This document shows, in pieces, positions 1 to 6,796 of a stretch of 45,863 nt of DNA. The translations under genes and the position numbers were made by a program. The stretch's first letter is position 1. Each line of letters begins with the position of its first letter. Origin of the DNA: a virus; the IMG/VR virus record IMGVR_UViG_3300021420_000059, positions 1 through 45,863 of that record. One strand, written 5' to 3'. The notes under the pieces were generated by a model. The model saw only the letters and a list, made by a program, of their open reading frames with translations, made no database searches and was not told the DNA's origin.

Positions 1-2
1 CG

Positions 3-353
3 CCGCCGGACGACGGCCCGGACAAGTACGGCAAGCGGCACTTCGACCCCGAGAACCTGAAGCGCGGGCAGCAGGACTTCATCGACCAGCTCGAGTGGTG
101 CGTGCATTGCGTGAAGCGCGCCAATCCAGGCGACGACGAGCAGAGCGCCACGCGGCGCATGATGCTCATTGCCTCCATCGTCACGACGTACATGGTACTG
201 CGCGGCTCGAACCTCGCGCAGATCCCCGACGCGTTCCCGCAGTTCGTGCAGAATCCCCTCGTGATCGAGGCCATGAAGGGCGCCCATCACACTATGCGAT
301 TCGTCGAGTCGCTGGTCCGCGGATGCAAGCCAAATGAAAATAACTCGCGGTGA
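3..353 (+). CDS. Unknown protein, 5' end outside window
   Basis: The frame is open from the window edge to a TGA at 351-353, giving about 116 visible residues; the true start lies upstream. Internal GTG codons at 95 and 102 exist, but the residues before them are in good protein register (acidic and basic residues, FIDQLEW), so the gene probably begins further left. The middle is helical and mildly hydrophobic (IASIVTTYMVL), perhaps a buried helix rather than a membrane span. I do not recognise the family. It is followed by a 223-base gap with palindromes. Confidence 0.55.
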   Translation, partial: PPDDGPDKYGKRHFDPENLKRGQQDFIDQLEWCVHCVKRANPGDDEQSATRRMMLIASIVTTYMVLRGSNLAQIPDAFPQFVQNPLVIEAMKGAHHTMRFVESLVRGCKPNENNSR

Positions 354-471
354 AGCACGGCGCCGAGGATTAAAGCGCTATTTTGTCGGACGAAAATGCC
401 CGCGCGGGCACGTCGTCGAATATCTGAGACGCGCGTCTAGGAATTAGCCTCCGTACATTGTCCTGCGCCGC

Positions 472-486
472 GGTTTAACGTAAACC
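472..486. promoter_or_regulatory. Operator-like inverted repeat
   Basis: GGTTTA and TAAACC flank a 3-base spacer, a perfect dyad of the size bound by small dimeric repressors. It is AT-rich within GC-rich surroundings. No partner copy was seen elsewhere in the window, so its role is inference. Confidence 0.3.
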
Positions 487-508
487 ACCTCCAGCGGCGC
501 CTCTCACA

Positions 509-555
509 CGTCTTCCCGTGGCGGGCTCTCAGTCCGCTTGCATGTCCGGGAGACG
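509..555 (+). promoter_or_regulatory. Stem-loop in leader of the 577 gene
   Basis: Bases 509-518 pair with 547-555 (nine pairs, one bulged T at 514), and an inner 4-bp stem (521-524 with 534-537) fits in the loop. The ribosome binding site GAGAGGA (566-572) lies just 3' of it. Such 5' hairpins can stabilise highly translated phage messages; that role is inferred here. Confidence 0.35.
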
Positions 556-576
556 GCGATTCATTGAGAGGATTCT

Positions 577-1347
577 ATGACAAACATCGGCCCGAATATT
601 TCAGTTGGCGTTCTCGCCGGCCAGTCCGTGGTCGGCGGTACCGCGACTGCCCTCGGAGTCGTAGCTGCCAAGTCGTTCGCATACGACGAAGCGCAGTACG
701 TCTACTCCGTGTCCGTTCCCTTCGTACTCGGCACCGGCTCAGGTGTTGCGGCTGCCACCGGCGGCGTCAGCAACTTCGGCGGCACCCTCGCCCCCGGCGC
801 CTGCGCCATCGGCCCGGCCTTCGCGGCCCGTCAGCTTCGCTCCCTCACCGTGCTGTCATACAGCACCGGCGCGGGCACTGGCTGCGCGACCTCAGGCGAC
901 AACATTCGGTTGTTCCTGATCTCCCCGAACGCGCAGGCGTTCGGCACGGCGACCGCAACGTCACTGTACGTGACGGCGGGCATCAACACCGGCACTCTGT
1001 ACGGCACCCAGACCACGACCACGATCGGCGCGAACCTCGTGACCATCACGTGCGCGGCTTGGAACTTCTCGGGCACGACCACCCCTGTACAGGGCACTGG
1101 CTCGTTCGCGGGCGGCTACAATCCGGCGTACCTGCAGATCGCGGGCGGAACGTGCACGGTTGTCGTGGCATGCGGCGCTGGCACGAACACGCAGGTTGGG
1201 TACGTGTTCCCCGTCGGTGCACAGGGCGGCCTGAGCGTCGGCGCGGGCGACCTTCTCATCGTCTCCAAGAGCGCGACCGATACCTCGGCCGCCTACCTCG
1301 GAGAGGCTGAGTTCACCTACACCCCGGGCGCGAACGTCACTCGGTAA
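577..1347 (+). CDS. Beta-rich Gly/Thr/Ala protein, possible decoration or surface protein
   Basis: A 256-residue protein with a good ribosome binding site (GAGAGGA, 5 bases before ATG). It is rich in Gly, Thr, Ala, Ser and Val in alternating patterns typical of all-beta virion or surface proteins, with six or more cysteines spread along it (GACAIG, GTGCATSG, GTCTVVVACG). I see no clear signal peptide and recognise no family. It forms its own transcription unit, with a long structured leader before it and a strong terminator after it, and it reads opposite to the other structural genes. This suggests high, separately timed expression. A capsid decoration protein or a secreted or displayed protein are both possible. 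Confidence 0.75.
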   Translation: MTNIGPNISVGVLAGQSVVGGTATALGVVAAKSFAYDEAQYVYSVSVPFVLGTGSGVAAATGGVSNFGGTLAPGACAIGPAFAARQLRSLTVLSYSTGAGTGCATSGDNIRLFLISPNAQAFGTATATSLYVTAGINTGTLYGTQTTTTIGANLVTITCAAWNFSGTTTPVQGTGSFAGGYNPAYLQIAGGTCTVVVACGAGTNTQVGYVFPVGAQGGLSVGAGDLLIVSKSATDTSAAYLGEAEFTYTPGANVTR

Positions 1348-1374
1348 TTTAATCGGCATCAAGACCGACACACG

Positions 1375-1414
1375 GGGGCCCGCAAGTCTAAAGCTTGACG
1401 GGCCCCTTCCTTTT
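1375..1414 (+). terminator. Rho-independent terminator after the 577 gene
   Basis: GGGGCCCG (1375-1382) pairs perfectly with CGGGCCCC (1399-1406). An inner CAAG/CTTG stem extends it with one bulged A, and TTCCTTTT follows at 1407-1414. This is a classic intrinsic terminator and isolates the 577 gene from the LPS island. Confidence 0.85.
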
Positions 1415-1451
1415 GGGTACCCTGATCGGCCGTTCGTCCCCAGGAAGACGT

Positions 1452-2015
1452 ATGACCTGGTCCCCGCTGTCCGCAGCCTGCCAAAGTGAAACCCCCAAGA
1501 CCCGTTGGCGCGCAGTCCCGTTCACCGCGGGCAAGGGCCTGGACATAGGCTGCGGCAAGGACCGCCTGTTCGACACCGAGTACGTGGTGGGCGTGGACAG
1601 CTTCGACGCCGCAGCGCAGGGACTCTCGGTCGCGGCCAGCATGAAGGTTGACGCGCGCGACCTGTCGCAGTTCGCCGGCGGCACGTGGGATTTCGTCTAC
1701 AGCTCATTCCTCCTTCACCTCTTTCCCTATCAGGACGTGCCGAATGTACTGCGCGAGTGGATGCGGCTGCTCAAAGCCAATGGAAACCTGGTTCTTTACC
1801 TCCCCGACGCGGACACGTTTCCCAAGTGCGCGGAGCCGGCGCTTGGCATCGGAGCGGAGGGCGGTTGCAACCCCGGACAGCAATGGAATGTCACGTACGA
1901 GCGAGTGGCCGCCGCGCTGGAAAAGGTTGCCTTCAACTGGGATCTGATCTACTTTGAGAAGTGCTGCGCCGACGATGAGTACGGCCTGTTCTTCGTGATT
2001 CGGAGGCTCAAGTGA
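1452..2015 (+). CDS. Class I SAM-dependent methyltransferase
   Basis: 187 residues from ATG 1452, preceded by AGGAAG; an in-frame TTG at 1395 sits inside the terminator and is rejected. The motif LDIGCG (residues 30-35) is the SAM-binding loop, followed by VVGVDSFD (acidic end of strand 2) and a long FSSFLLHL/LLKANGNLVLYLPD region typical of Methyltransf_11-like enzymes. The substrate cannot be read from sequence. It is coupled by a GTGA overlap to a sugar C-methyltransferase-like gene, so a sugar or glycan substrate is the likeliest inference. Such enzymes are frequent in surface-polysaccharide clusters. Confidence 0.8.
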   Translation: MTWSPLSAACQSETPKTRWRAVPFTAGKGLDIGCGKDRLFDTEYVVGVDSFDAAAQGLSVAASMKVDARDLSQFAGGTWDFVYSSFLLHLFPYQDVPNVLREWMRLLKANGNLVLYLPDADTFPKCAEPALGIGAEGGCNPGQQWNVTYERVAAALEKVAFNWDLIYFEKCCADDEYGLFFVIRRLK

Positions 2016-3196
2016 GACGAAACCTTTGCCGCATGTGCGGCGGTCCCACGCAGCGCATCATCGACTTGGGCGAGCAGCCCCCGAGCAACGCGCTCCTCAC
2101 GTGCTCCATCCAGCCCGAGCAGGTCTACCCGCTCACCATCATCGTCTGCGAGCGCTGCGCGCTCGTGCAGACCGGCTACGATGTGCCCCCCACAGAACTC
2201 TTTGGCGCAGGATACCCGTACTTCAGCGGGCAGTCCGAGCAGTGGCGCGCGCACTGCTACCAGTACGTGCAGAACACGATCAGGCGCATCTCGCTGGGCA
2301 AGGACGATCAGGTCATTGAGATCGGCGGCAACGACGGCACGCTGCTGCAATACTTCCCGAAGGACATTCGCACGTTGAACGCCGAGCCGTCCGAGAGCGT
2401 GGCGAACGCGGCCATCAAGGCCGGCGTGGAAACGCAGATCACGGGGTTCGAGAGCAAGTACGTGTGGCCGAAGGCCGACCTCATCATCGCCAACAACGTG
2501 ATGGCGCACACGCCCGACCCCGAGGACATGATTAAGGCCGTGGCCGAGACGCTCAAGATCAACGGCATTCTCACCGTGGAGTTCCCTTGGATCGTGAACA
2601 CGATCGAAGGCATGCAATTCGATACGATGTACCACGAGCACTACTCGTACCTTGGCATCATGCCGCTGCAGAGCCTGCTGCTGAAATACGGGCTCCTTAT
2701 CTACGACGTGGAGCATCTGCCCTTTCACGGCGGCAGCTTGCGCATCTGGGTGTGCCGCACGAACTTCCGGCCCGACCCGCTGCGCTCGCAGGCCGTGGCG
2801 CTGTGCGCGGCGCGCGAGAAGGCGCTTGACTACTCGCAGTTCGAGCGCAACGCGCAGCACACGCGCGCGGAGCTCGTACGCTTCGTTGACTACAACCGCA
2901 GCTATCGTATCTACGGATACGGAGCCGCAGCCAAAGGCAACACGCTCCTGAACTACTGCGGGATCAACGCGCTGGACATTCCAATGGTGGCCGACACCAC
3001 GCCGGCGAAGCAGGGCAAGTGGCTCCCCGGCTCGCGCATTCCCATCGTCACGGAAGACACGATGCTTGCGCAGCACCCCGCGTACATCTTAATTTTGGCA
3101 TGGAATTGGAAATCGGAAATTACAGCGAAGCTCAGAGCGCGCGGATACACAGGGAAATTCGTAACTGCCATTCCTCGTTTGGAAGTGTTCGAATGA
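2012..3196 (+). CDS. Zinc-binding sugar C-methyltransferase-like protein
   Basis: 394 residues, GTG start overlapping the previous stop. Three parts match the NDP-hexose C-methyltransferase architecture (Methyltransf_13, SAM domain, Methyltransf_14). These are an N-terminal zinc site (C6, C9, C46, C49), a SAM domain with VIEIGGNDGT (101-110) and the family signature YHEHYSYL (207-214), and a C-terminal domain with YGAAAKGNTLLNYCGI and DTTPAKQGKWLPG. Characterised relatives add a methyl group to carbon 3 of dTDP-keto-sugars (TylC3, EvaC types). Here the sugar is unknown. The gene lies next to a glycosyltransferase and heptose-type genes, so modification of a sugar destined for LPS or a glycan is inferred. 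Confidence 0.82.
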   Translation: MRRNLCRMCGGPTQRIIDLGEQPPSNALLTCSIQPEQVYPLTIIVCERCALVQTGYDVPPTELFGAGYPYFSGQSEQWRAHCYQYVQNTIRRISLGKDDQVIEIGGNDGTLLQYFPKDIRTLNAEPSESVANAAIKAGVETQITGFESKYVWPKADLIIANNVMAHTPDPEDMIKAVAETLKINGILTVEFPWIVNTIEGMQFDTMYHEHYSYLGIMPLQSLLLKYGLLIYDVEHLPFHGGSLRIWVCRTNFRPDPLRSQAVALCAAREKALDYSQFERNAQHTRAELVRFVDYNRSYRIYGYGAAAKGNTLLNYCGINALDIPMVADTTPAKQGKWLPGSRIPIVTEDTMLAQHPAYILILAWNWKSEITAKLRARGYTGKFVTAIPRLEVFE

Positions 3197-3360
3197 GCAA
3201 AGCCGCCGATTACTTCGCTTTCATCAGCAGCAAAGTGGCTGGCGCCGCCGATCGCTGCCGCTACATTGATCTGCCGTGGAAGCTGAACGATGGCAAATGG
3301 GAGCGCGGAGCGCAGTGCATATTGAGGGCCCACCACTCAGGGGAGCATGTGTTCCCATGA
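3193..3360 (+). CDS. Small unknown protein (55 residues)
   Basis: ATG 3193 overlaps the preceding TGA (ATGA) and its own stop overlaps the next ATG at 3357 (ATGA), so it fits exactly between two real genes. The protein carries a C...H..H pattern near its end (QCILRAHHSGEHVF), which might bind a metal. No family recognised. The two-sided coupling is the main support. Confidence 0.6.
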   Translation: MSKAADYFAFISSKVAGAADRCRYIDLPWKLNDGKWERGAQCILRAHHSGEHVFP

Positions 3361-4481
3361 GTCGGCACGTCTTCAGCCATCGCGCGGAACTGAATCCGAA
3401 GAAGCTGCCCACGGCGGCCGTCGTGCGCTATGGCGCCTTCGGGGACCTGATTCAGGTCATGTCCGTCGTTACGGGGCTGAAGAAGCAGGGCTTTCACGTC
3501 ACACTCATCTGCCAGCACCCGGCAGCCGAGATCGTCCTCCACGATCCCACGCTCGACCGCCTCATCGTACAGACGCAGAACCAAGTGCCGATTCATCAGC
3601 TCGGCATGTTCTGGATGTGGTTTCAGTCTCATGGCGCGCCCGGCGGCAAGCCCTTCGACAACTGGATCAACCTTACGGAGTCCGTGGAGTCGAACCTGCT
3701 CATCAGCCCCGGCAACGTGAAGTTTGTGTGGCACCCCAAGGCGCGCCACCAGTTCATGAATCACAACTACCTTGAGTTTCAGCACACGATTGCAAACGTG
3801 CCGTACGAGCCGAGCTTCAAGTTCTACCCCACCGACGACGAGCGCCGCTGGCGTGACCAAGAACGCTCGCGCATGCGCAAGCACGGCATCGACAAGTTCA
3901 TCCTCTGGGGCCTCGCCGGCTCGAGCCGCACGCACAAGGTCTACCCGCACGCGACCGCGATATGGGACCACGTCCTGCAGTACTACGGTACGTGGGGCGT
4001 CGCCACAGTGGGCGACGCGAGTTGCGTCGAGTTCGAAAAGGGCTACGCCGACAAGCCGCGCATGTGGTGTACGGCCGGCCGCTGGTCGATCCGGCAGGCG
4101 CTCGCCATGCTGGAGATCGCGGACGTGGTCGTGGGCCCGGAGACGGGCGTCATGTCGGCCGCGGCTTGGTATCCGATGCCGAAGGTGCTGTTTTTGAGTC
4201 ACTCAACTCGTGAAAATCTAAGCAGAGATTGGATCAATACAACGTCGCTGTGGGCACCGTTTACGGCGTGTCCTGGGCGCGGCAAGAACGAGGCCCAAGC
4301 ATGTCACACCATGCTTCCATCTTTTGAGGGTTGTCTCCGTAATGCGAAGTACGGTGTGGCGCAGTGCACGGTCGAGGTGCGGCCTGAATGGACGTGGGAA
4401 GTTTTGCAAAAATGTATGAATACCGGGGAGGCGCCTGATTGGCTGCCGCCTTCTGGAGAATGGAGGCCCGGGCTTGAGTAA
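3357..4481 (+). CDS. GT9-family (heptosyltransferase-like) glycosyltransferase
   Basis: 374 residues from ATG 3357 (overlaps the previous stop); a longer upstream frame runs back into the 55-residue gene and is not used. The N-terminal motif VVRYGAFGDLIQ (22-33) matches the GDLI/GDxV loop of ADP-heptose:LPS heptosyltransferases (WaaC/WaaF, GT9). The C-terminal Rossmann half has WGLAGSSRTHKVYP and the nucleotide-site pattern VVGPETGVMSAAA followed by KVLFLSHS. Known members transfer L,D-heptose from ADP-heptose to LPS core at the inner membrane. The presence of two HldE-like genes 550 bases and further downstream supports a heptose donor, although GT9 enzymes can use other sugars. Confidence 0.8.
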   Translation: MSRHVFSHRAELNPKKLPTAAVVRYGAFGDLIQVMSVVTGLKKQGFHVTLICQHPAAEIVLHDPTLDRLIVQTQNQVPIHQLGMFWMWFQSHGAPGGKPFDNWINLTESVESNLLISPGNVKFVWHPKARHQFMNHNYLEFQHTIANVPYEPSFKFYPTDDERRWRDQERSRMRKHGIDKFILWGLAGSSRTHKVYPHATAIWDHVLQYYGTWGVATVGDASCVEFEKGYADKPRMWCTAGRWSIRQALAMLEIADVVVGPETGVMSAAAWYPMPKVLFLSHSTRENLSRDWINTTSLWAPFTACPGRGKNEAQACHTMLPSFEGCLRNAKYGVAQCTVEVRPEWTWEVLQKCMNTGEAPDWLPPSGEWRPGLE

Positions 4482-4893
4482 AGGCATCACACAAAAACTA
4501 TGGTATGCGAAGAACCGAGTGCGGCTTCTTGCGTTGGCGAACACGCCTGCACGCAAAGCGCAACGAGCCGAGTACAATCGAAAATACCGACAATTGCACA
4601 AGGCCCGACTGGCGGCCCAGCAAAAGGCTTGGCGCCAAGTCAATCAAGATCGAGTTCTTGCGCAACCGCATCGTAAATTACCTGCACCCACTCGGCCTAA
4701 ACCAGACAAGTGTGAGATATGCGGGCGCCTTCCGACGAGAAAATGGCGCTCTTTGTGCCTAGATCATTGTCACGCCACAGGGCGCTTTCGAGGATGGCTG
4801 TGCCATTCTTGCAATAGGCACTTGGGCGGACTTGGCGATAACATAGCCGGGCTGCTGCGCGCCCTGAAGTACTTAAATGACAACGAAACCTAA
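4474..4893 (+). CDS. HNH / recombination endonuclease VII-like nuclease
   Basis: 139 residues from TTG 4474, with GGAGG seven bases upstream and an 8-base overlap with the preceding gene. The C-terminal half has the endonuclease VII zinc/HNH pattern: CEICG, LDHCHATGRFRGWLCHSCN, HLGGLGDN and a final ALKYL helix. The N-terminal 60 residues are basic (KRKYRQLHKARLAAQQ), like the DNA-binding lead-in of homing HNH proteins. Family members cut DNA junctions or act as free-standing homing nucleases. Its place inside a sugar-gene run suggests a mobile insertion, but a packaging or repair role cannot be excluded. Confidence 0.82.
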   Translation: MSKGITQKLWYAKNRVRLLALANTPARKAQRAEYNRKYRQLHKARLAAQQKAWRQVNQDRVLAQPHRKLPAPTRPKPDKCEICGRLPTRKWRSLCLDHCHATGRFRGWLCHSCNRHLGGLGDNIAGLLRALKYLNDNET

Positions 4894-5047
4894 GCTTTGT
4901 TCACTTTGTAAGGGGCGAGGAGTGATACCTGAAACAGAGCCCGAGATGGCGCTGCGCTGGGAAGGCTCGTTGCGGGCGCACGTAGAATCGAAAACTCTCA
5001 AGCAGGGCAGTGGCTGCCCGAGGTGTCTCGGCCGTGGACGCGAATGA
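4877..5047 (+). CDS. Small DnaJ-type zinc-finger protein (56 residues)
   Basis: ATG 4877 to TGA 5045-5047, 56 residues, overlapping the end of the HNH gene. Two CxxCxGxG-type repeats (CSLCKGRG near the start, CPRCLGRG near the end) match one zinc site of a DnaJ cysteine-rich domain. The middle is an acidic-to-basic helix. Short proteins with this pattern are common in phages and presumably hold one zinc ion; the function is unknown. It also overlaps the start of the kinase gene. Confidence 0.7.
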   Translation: MTTKPKLCSLCKGRGVIPETEPEMALRWEGSLRAHVESKTLKQGSGCPRCLGRGRE

Positions 5048-5885
5048 AATCTTAGCCGCCATCCCCGGCAAGCACATTGCCGTCGTCGGGGACCCCATCC
5101 TCGACGAATACCACTTCGGGCGCGTCGAGCGCATATGCCCCGAGGCGCCCGTACCAGTTTTCATTCGCGAGCGCAGCGAGCTGCGTCCCGGGGGCGCGGC
5201 CAATGTTGTCAACCAGCTCCGGGCGCTCGGCTGCCATACGCTCGAGCTGTATTCACCGCGGGCGTCCGTCAAGACACGTTTCATGGCCGGCAGCCACATG
5301 CTGCTGCGCGTCGACGACGACAGGTTCTACACGCCGACCGCAGACGATGTGTACGGCGTATACAAGGCGATCCAGCAAGCTCCGGCCCTCGATGCCTTGA
5401 TTCTGTCCGATTACGCCCACGGCTGGCTGTCCCACGAGATGTGTCAGGCGGCCATCGACGCCGCCCACCGCCGCGGGTTGCCCGTAATCATCGACCCTAA
5501 GAAGGACGACTGGCACAAGTTTTACAGCCCGATTGGGCGCGCGTTGATTTGTCCGAGCGGGAGCGAGTATATTGCGGGATTCCCGTCCGGCATGGACGTG
5601 CTGCACAAGCAGGGCGCCGCCGGCATGACGCTTCACGAAAACCGCAAGGATTATGGACGCACCCCCGAACAGCACACCCACATCCCCGCCATTGCCCGGC
5701 ACGTCTTCGATGTCACGGGCGCCGGGGACACCGTCGTGGCTGTTGTTGCGGCTGCCGTTTCCGCTGGTGCGACCTACCTCGAAGCTGCTCGTCTCGCAAG
5801 TGTGGCTGCTGGCTACGTGGTGGGCGAAGTGGGGACCACGGTTGTGTCGTTTGAAAGACTGAAGGAGCTCGTCAATGCCGACTAG
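5034..5885 (+). CDS. PfkB-type kinase, HldE N-terminal domain homologue (heptose-7-phosphate kinase-like)
   Basis: 283 residues from GTG 5034 (GAGG upstream); a GTG at 5010 is a weaker alternative. The sequence follows E. coli HldE domain I closely: RICPEAPVPV (33-42), GGAANVVNQLRALG (53-66), LILSDYAHGWLS, VIIDPKKDDW, then FDVTGAGDT (225-233) with the catalytic Asp in GAGD, and VVGEVGTTVVS. HldE domain I phosphorylates D-glycero-D-manno-heptose-7-phosphate at carbon 1 on the way to ADP-heptose. It appears to lack about 25 residues between LICPSGSEY and GMTLHEN relative to HldE, so specificity may differ. It overlaps the cupin gene by 11 bases and forms an operon with it and the nucleotidyltransferase. 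Confidence 0.85.
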   Translation: MDANEILAAIPGKHIAVVGDPILDEYHFGRVERICPEAPVPVFIRERSELRPGGAANVVNQLRALGCHTLELYSPRASVKTRFMAGSHMLLRVDDDRFYTPTADDVYGVYKAIQQAPALDALILSDYAHGWLSHEMCQAAIDAAHRRGLPVIIDPKKDDWHKFYSPIGRALICPSGSEYIAGFPSGMDVLHKQGAAGMTLHENRKDYGRTPEQHTHIPAIARHVFDVTGAGDTVVAVVAAAVSAGATYLEAARLASVAAGYVVGEVGTTVVSFERLKELVNAD

Positions 5886-6231
5886 GATTCCGAAAATATG
5901 GGGGCACGAAGTCGTCCTCCACAACCACGCGTACTGCTGCAAGCTGCTCGTGTACGATGGCGTGCGCACCAGCTCCAAGCACTTCCACAAGGAGAAGCAC
6001 GAGACCTTCGTCGTCGTGCGCGGCACGTTCGACATCGAATGGGAGCAGCTGGGCACGGACAACAAGGGCGCGCAGAAGTTCGGCCCGGGCGCTGCGCTCG
6101 TGCTGGAGCCCATGACGGTGCACAGGGTGACGTGTGTTGACCCCGCCGGCGGCATGATCGTCGAGGCCTCGAGCCACGACGACCCCGAGGACTGCGTGCG
6201 GCTGGAGCCCAGTGTCAACCCATACGCGTAG
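5875..6231 (+). CDS. Small cupin, sugar-phosphate isomerase-like
   Basis: 118 residues, a single cupin barrel. It has the KIWGHEVVLHNHAYCCKLL lead-in seen in type II mannose-6-phosphate isomerase-like cupins, then HFHKEKHETFVVVRG (cupin motif 1: H, H, E, G) and PMTVHRV (motif 2 His). These residues would hold a divalent metal. In bacterial polysaccharide loci such cupins isomerise or epimerise activated or phosphorylated sugars. Here it sits between the heptose-kinase-like and nucleotidyltransferase-like genes with overlaps on both sides, so a step on the same sugar is inferred. The exact reaction is unknown. Confidence 0.75.
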   Translation: MPTRIPKIWGHEVVLHNHAYCCKLLVYDGVRTSSKHFHKEKHETFVVVRGTFDIEWEQLGTDNKGAQKFGPGAALVLEPMTVHRVTCVDPAGGMIVEASSHDDPEDCVRLEPSVNPYA

Positions 6232-6796
6232 AATCGGGCTGTGCAACGGGGTCTTTGACCTGTTCCACGCAGGCCATCGGAGATTTCTATGGGAAGCCTC
6301 AAAGTTCTGCGATTACCTGATCGTGGCAGTGAACGACGATGCCTCTGTGAAACGCCTGAAGGGCGCGAGCAGGCCCTTCGACAACTTGCACTACCGCATG
6401 GATCGCGTGAGCGAGTTCGCGGACATGGTGGTCCCGTTCAACGGCACGCTGCTCGATCTGGAATTCAGCTTCCACCCCCACGTCGTGATCCGCGGCTGGG
6501 ATCAAAAATTTGATTGGTGGAAACGCAGCGTAGGTGTGGTAGTCTTCCTTCCCCGCTTCGGGGATGTCTCAACTACAGGAATTTCGCAATGTTCACCTCA
6601 ATCTGGACCTACTTGCAGCGACTCGTTGGCAATGGCAAAGCAGCCACCATCGGCATCTTCGCTTTCATCCTCATCCTTTGCCTCGCGTTCTGCCACAAGG
6701 CTAACGCCGGAGAAGTTGACGTCCGACTGGGCAGCTCTTTCGGAACCCAAGGCACCGGTCCCGTTCTTGGACTACAGCTCAAAGCCCCGCTGTTAG
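6212..6796 (+). CDS. Cytidylyltransferase-fold enzyme, HldE C-terminal domain homologue (ADP-heptose synthase-like)
   Basis: GTG 6212 start, overlapping the cupin gene. The first 124 residues follow HldE domain II: NGVFDLFHAGH (12-22, with the HxGH nucleotide motif), LIVAVNDDASVKRLKGASRP, VVIRGWDQK and the closing GDVSTTGI (117-124; STT at 120-122). HldE domain II joins heptose-1-phosphate to AMP. After the STT motif the frame stays open for some 70 Ser/Pro-rich residues that look like another gene read out of frame: the PagL-like gene begins at 6589 in a different frame. The natural enzyme probably ends near base 6590; the listed stop is simply the first one in frame. A lost stop codon or an assembly error is possible. 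Confidence 0.8.
   Translation: MSTHTRRIGLCNGVFDLFHAGHRRFLWEASKFCDYLIVAVNDDASVKRLKGASRPFDNLHYRMDRVSEFADMVVPFNGTLLDLEFSFHPHVVIRGWDQKFDWWKRSVGVVVFLPRFGDVSTTGISQCSPQSGPTCSDSLAMAKQPPSASSLSSSSFASRSATRLTPEKLTSDWAALSEPKAPVPFLDYSSKPRC

Larger units (their letters stand above)
354..576 (+). promoter_or_regulatory. Palindrome-rich non-coding leader region
   Basis: No plausible gene is seen here; the only ATG frame stops after 14 codons. Three short symmetric elements lie within 90 bases: GCCCGCGCGGGC at 398-409, AGACGCGCGTCT at 427-438 and GGTTTA-ACG-TAAACC at 472-486. They are followed by a leader stem-loop. The gap must contain the promoter of the gene at 577 if that gene is a separate unit. I could not pick a convincing -35/-10 pair by eye. 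The first palindrome could instead help end the preceding transcript. Confidence 0.4.

Noticed and set aside
1949-4202. Long minus-strand frames opposite the methyltransferase and glycosyltransferase genes
   Set aside because: Plus-strand genes have recognisable motifs and tight coupling; the antisense frames are Arg/Val/His-rich shadows.
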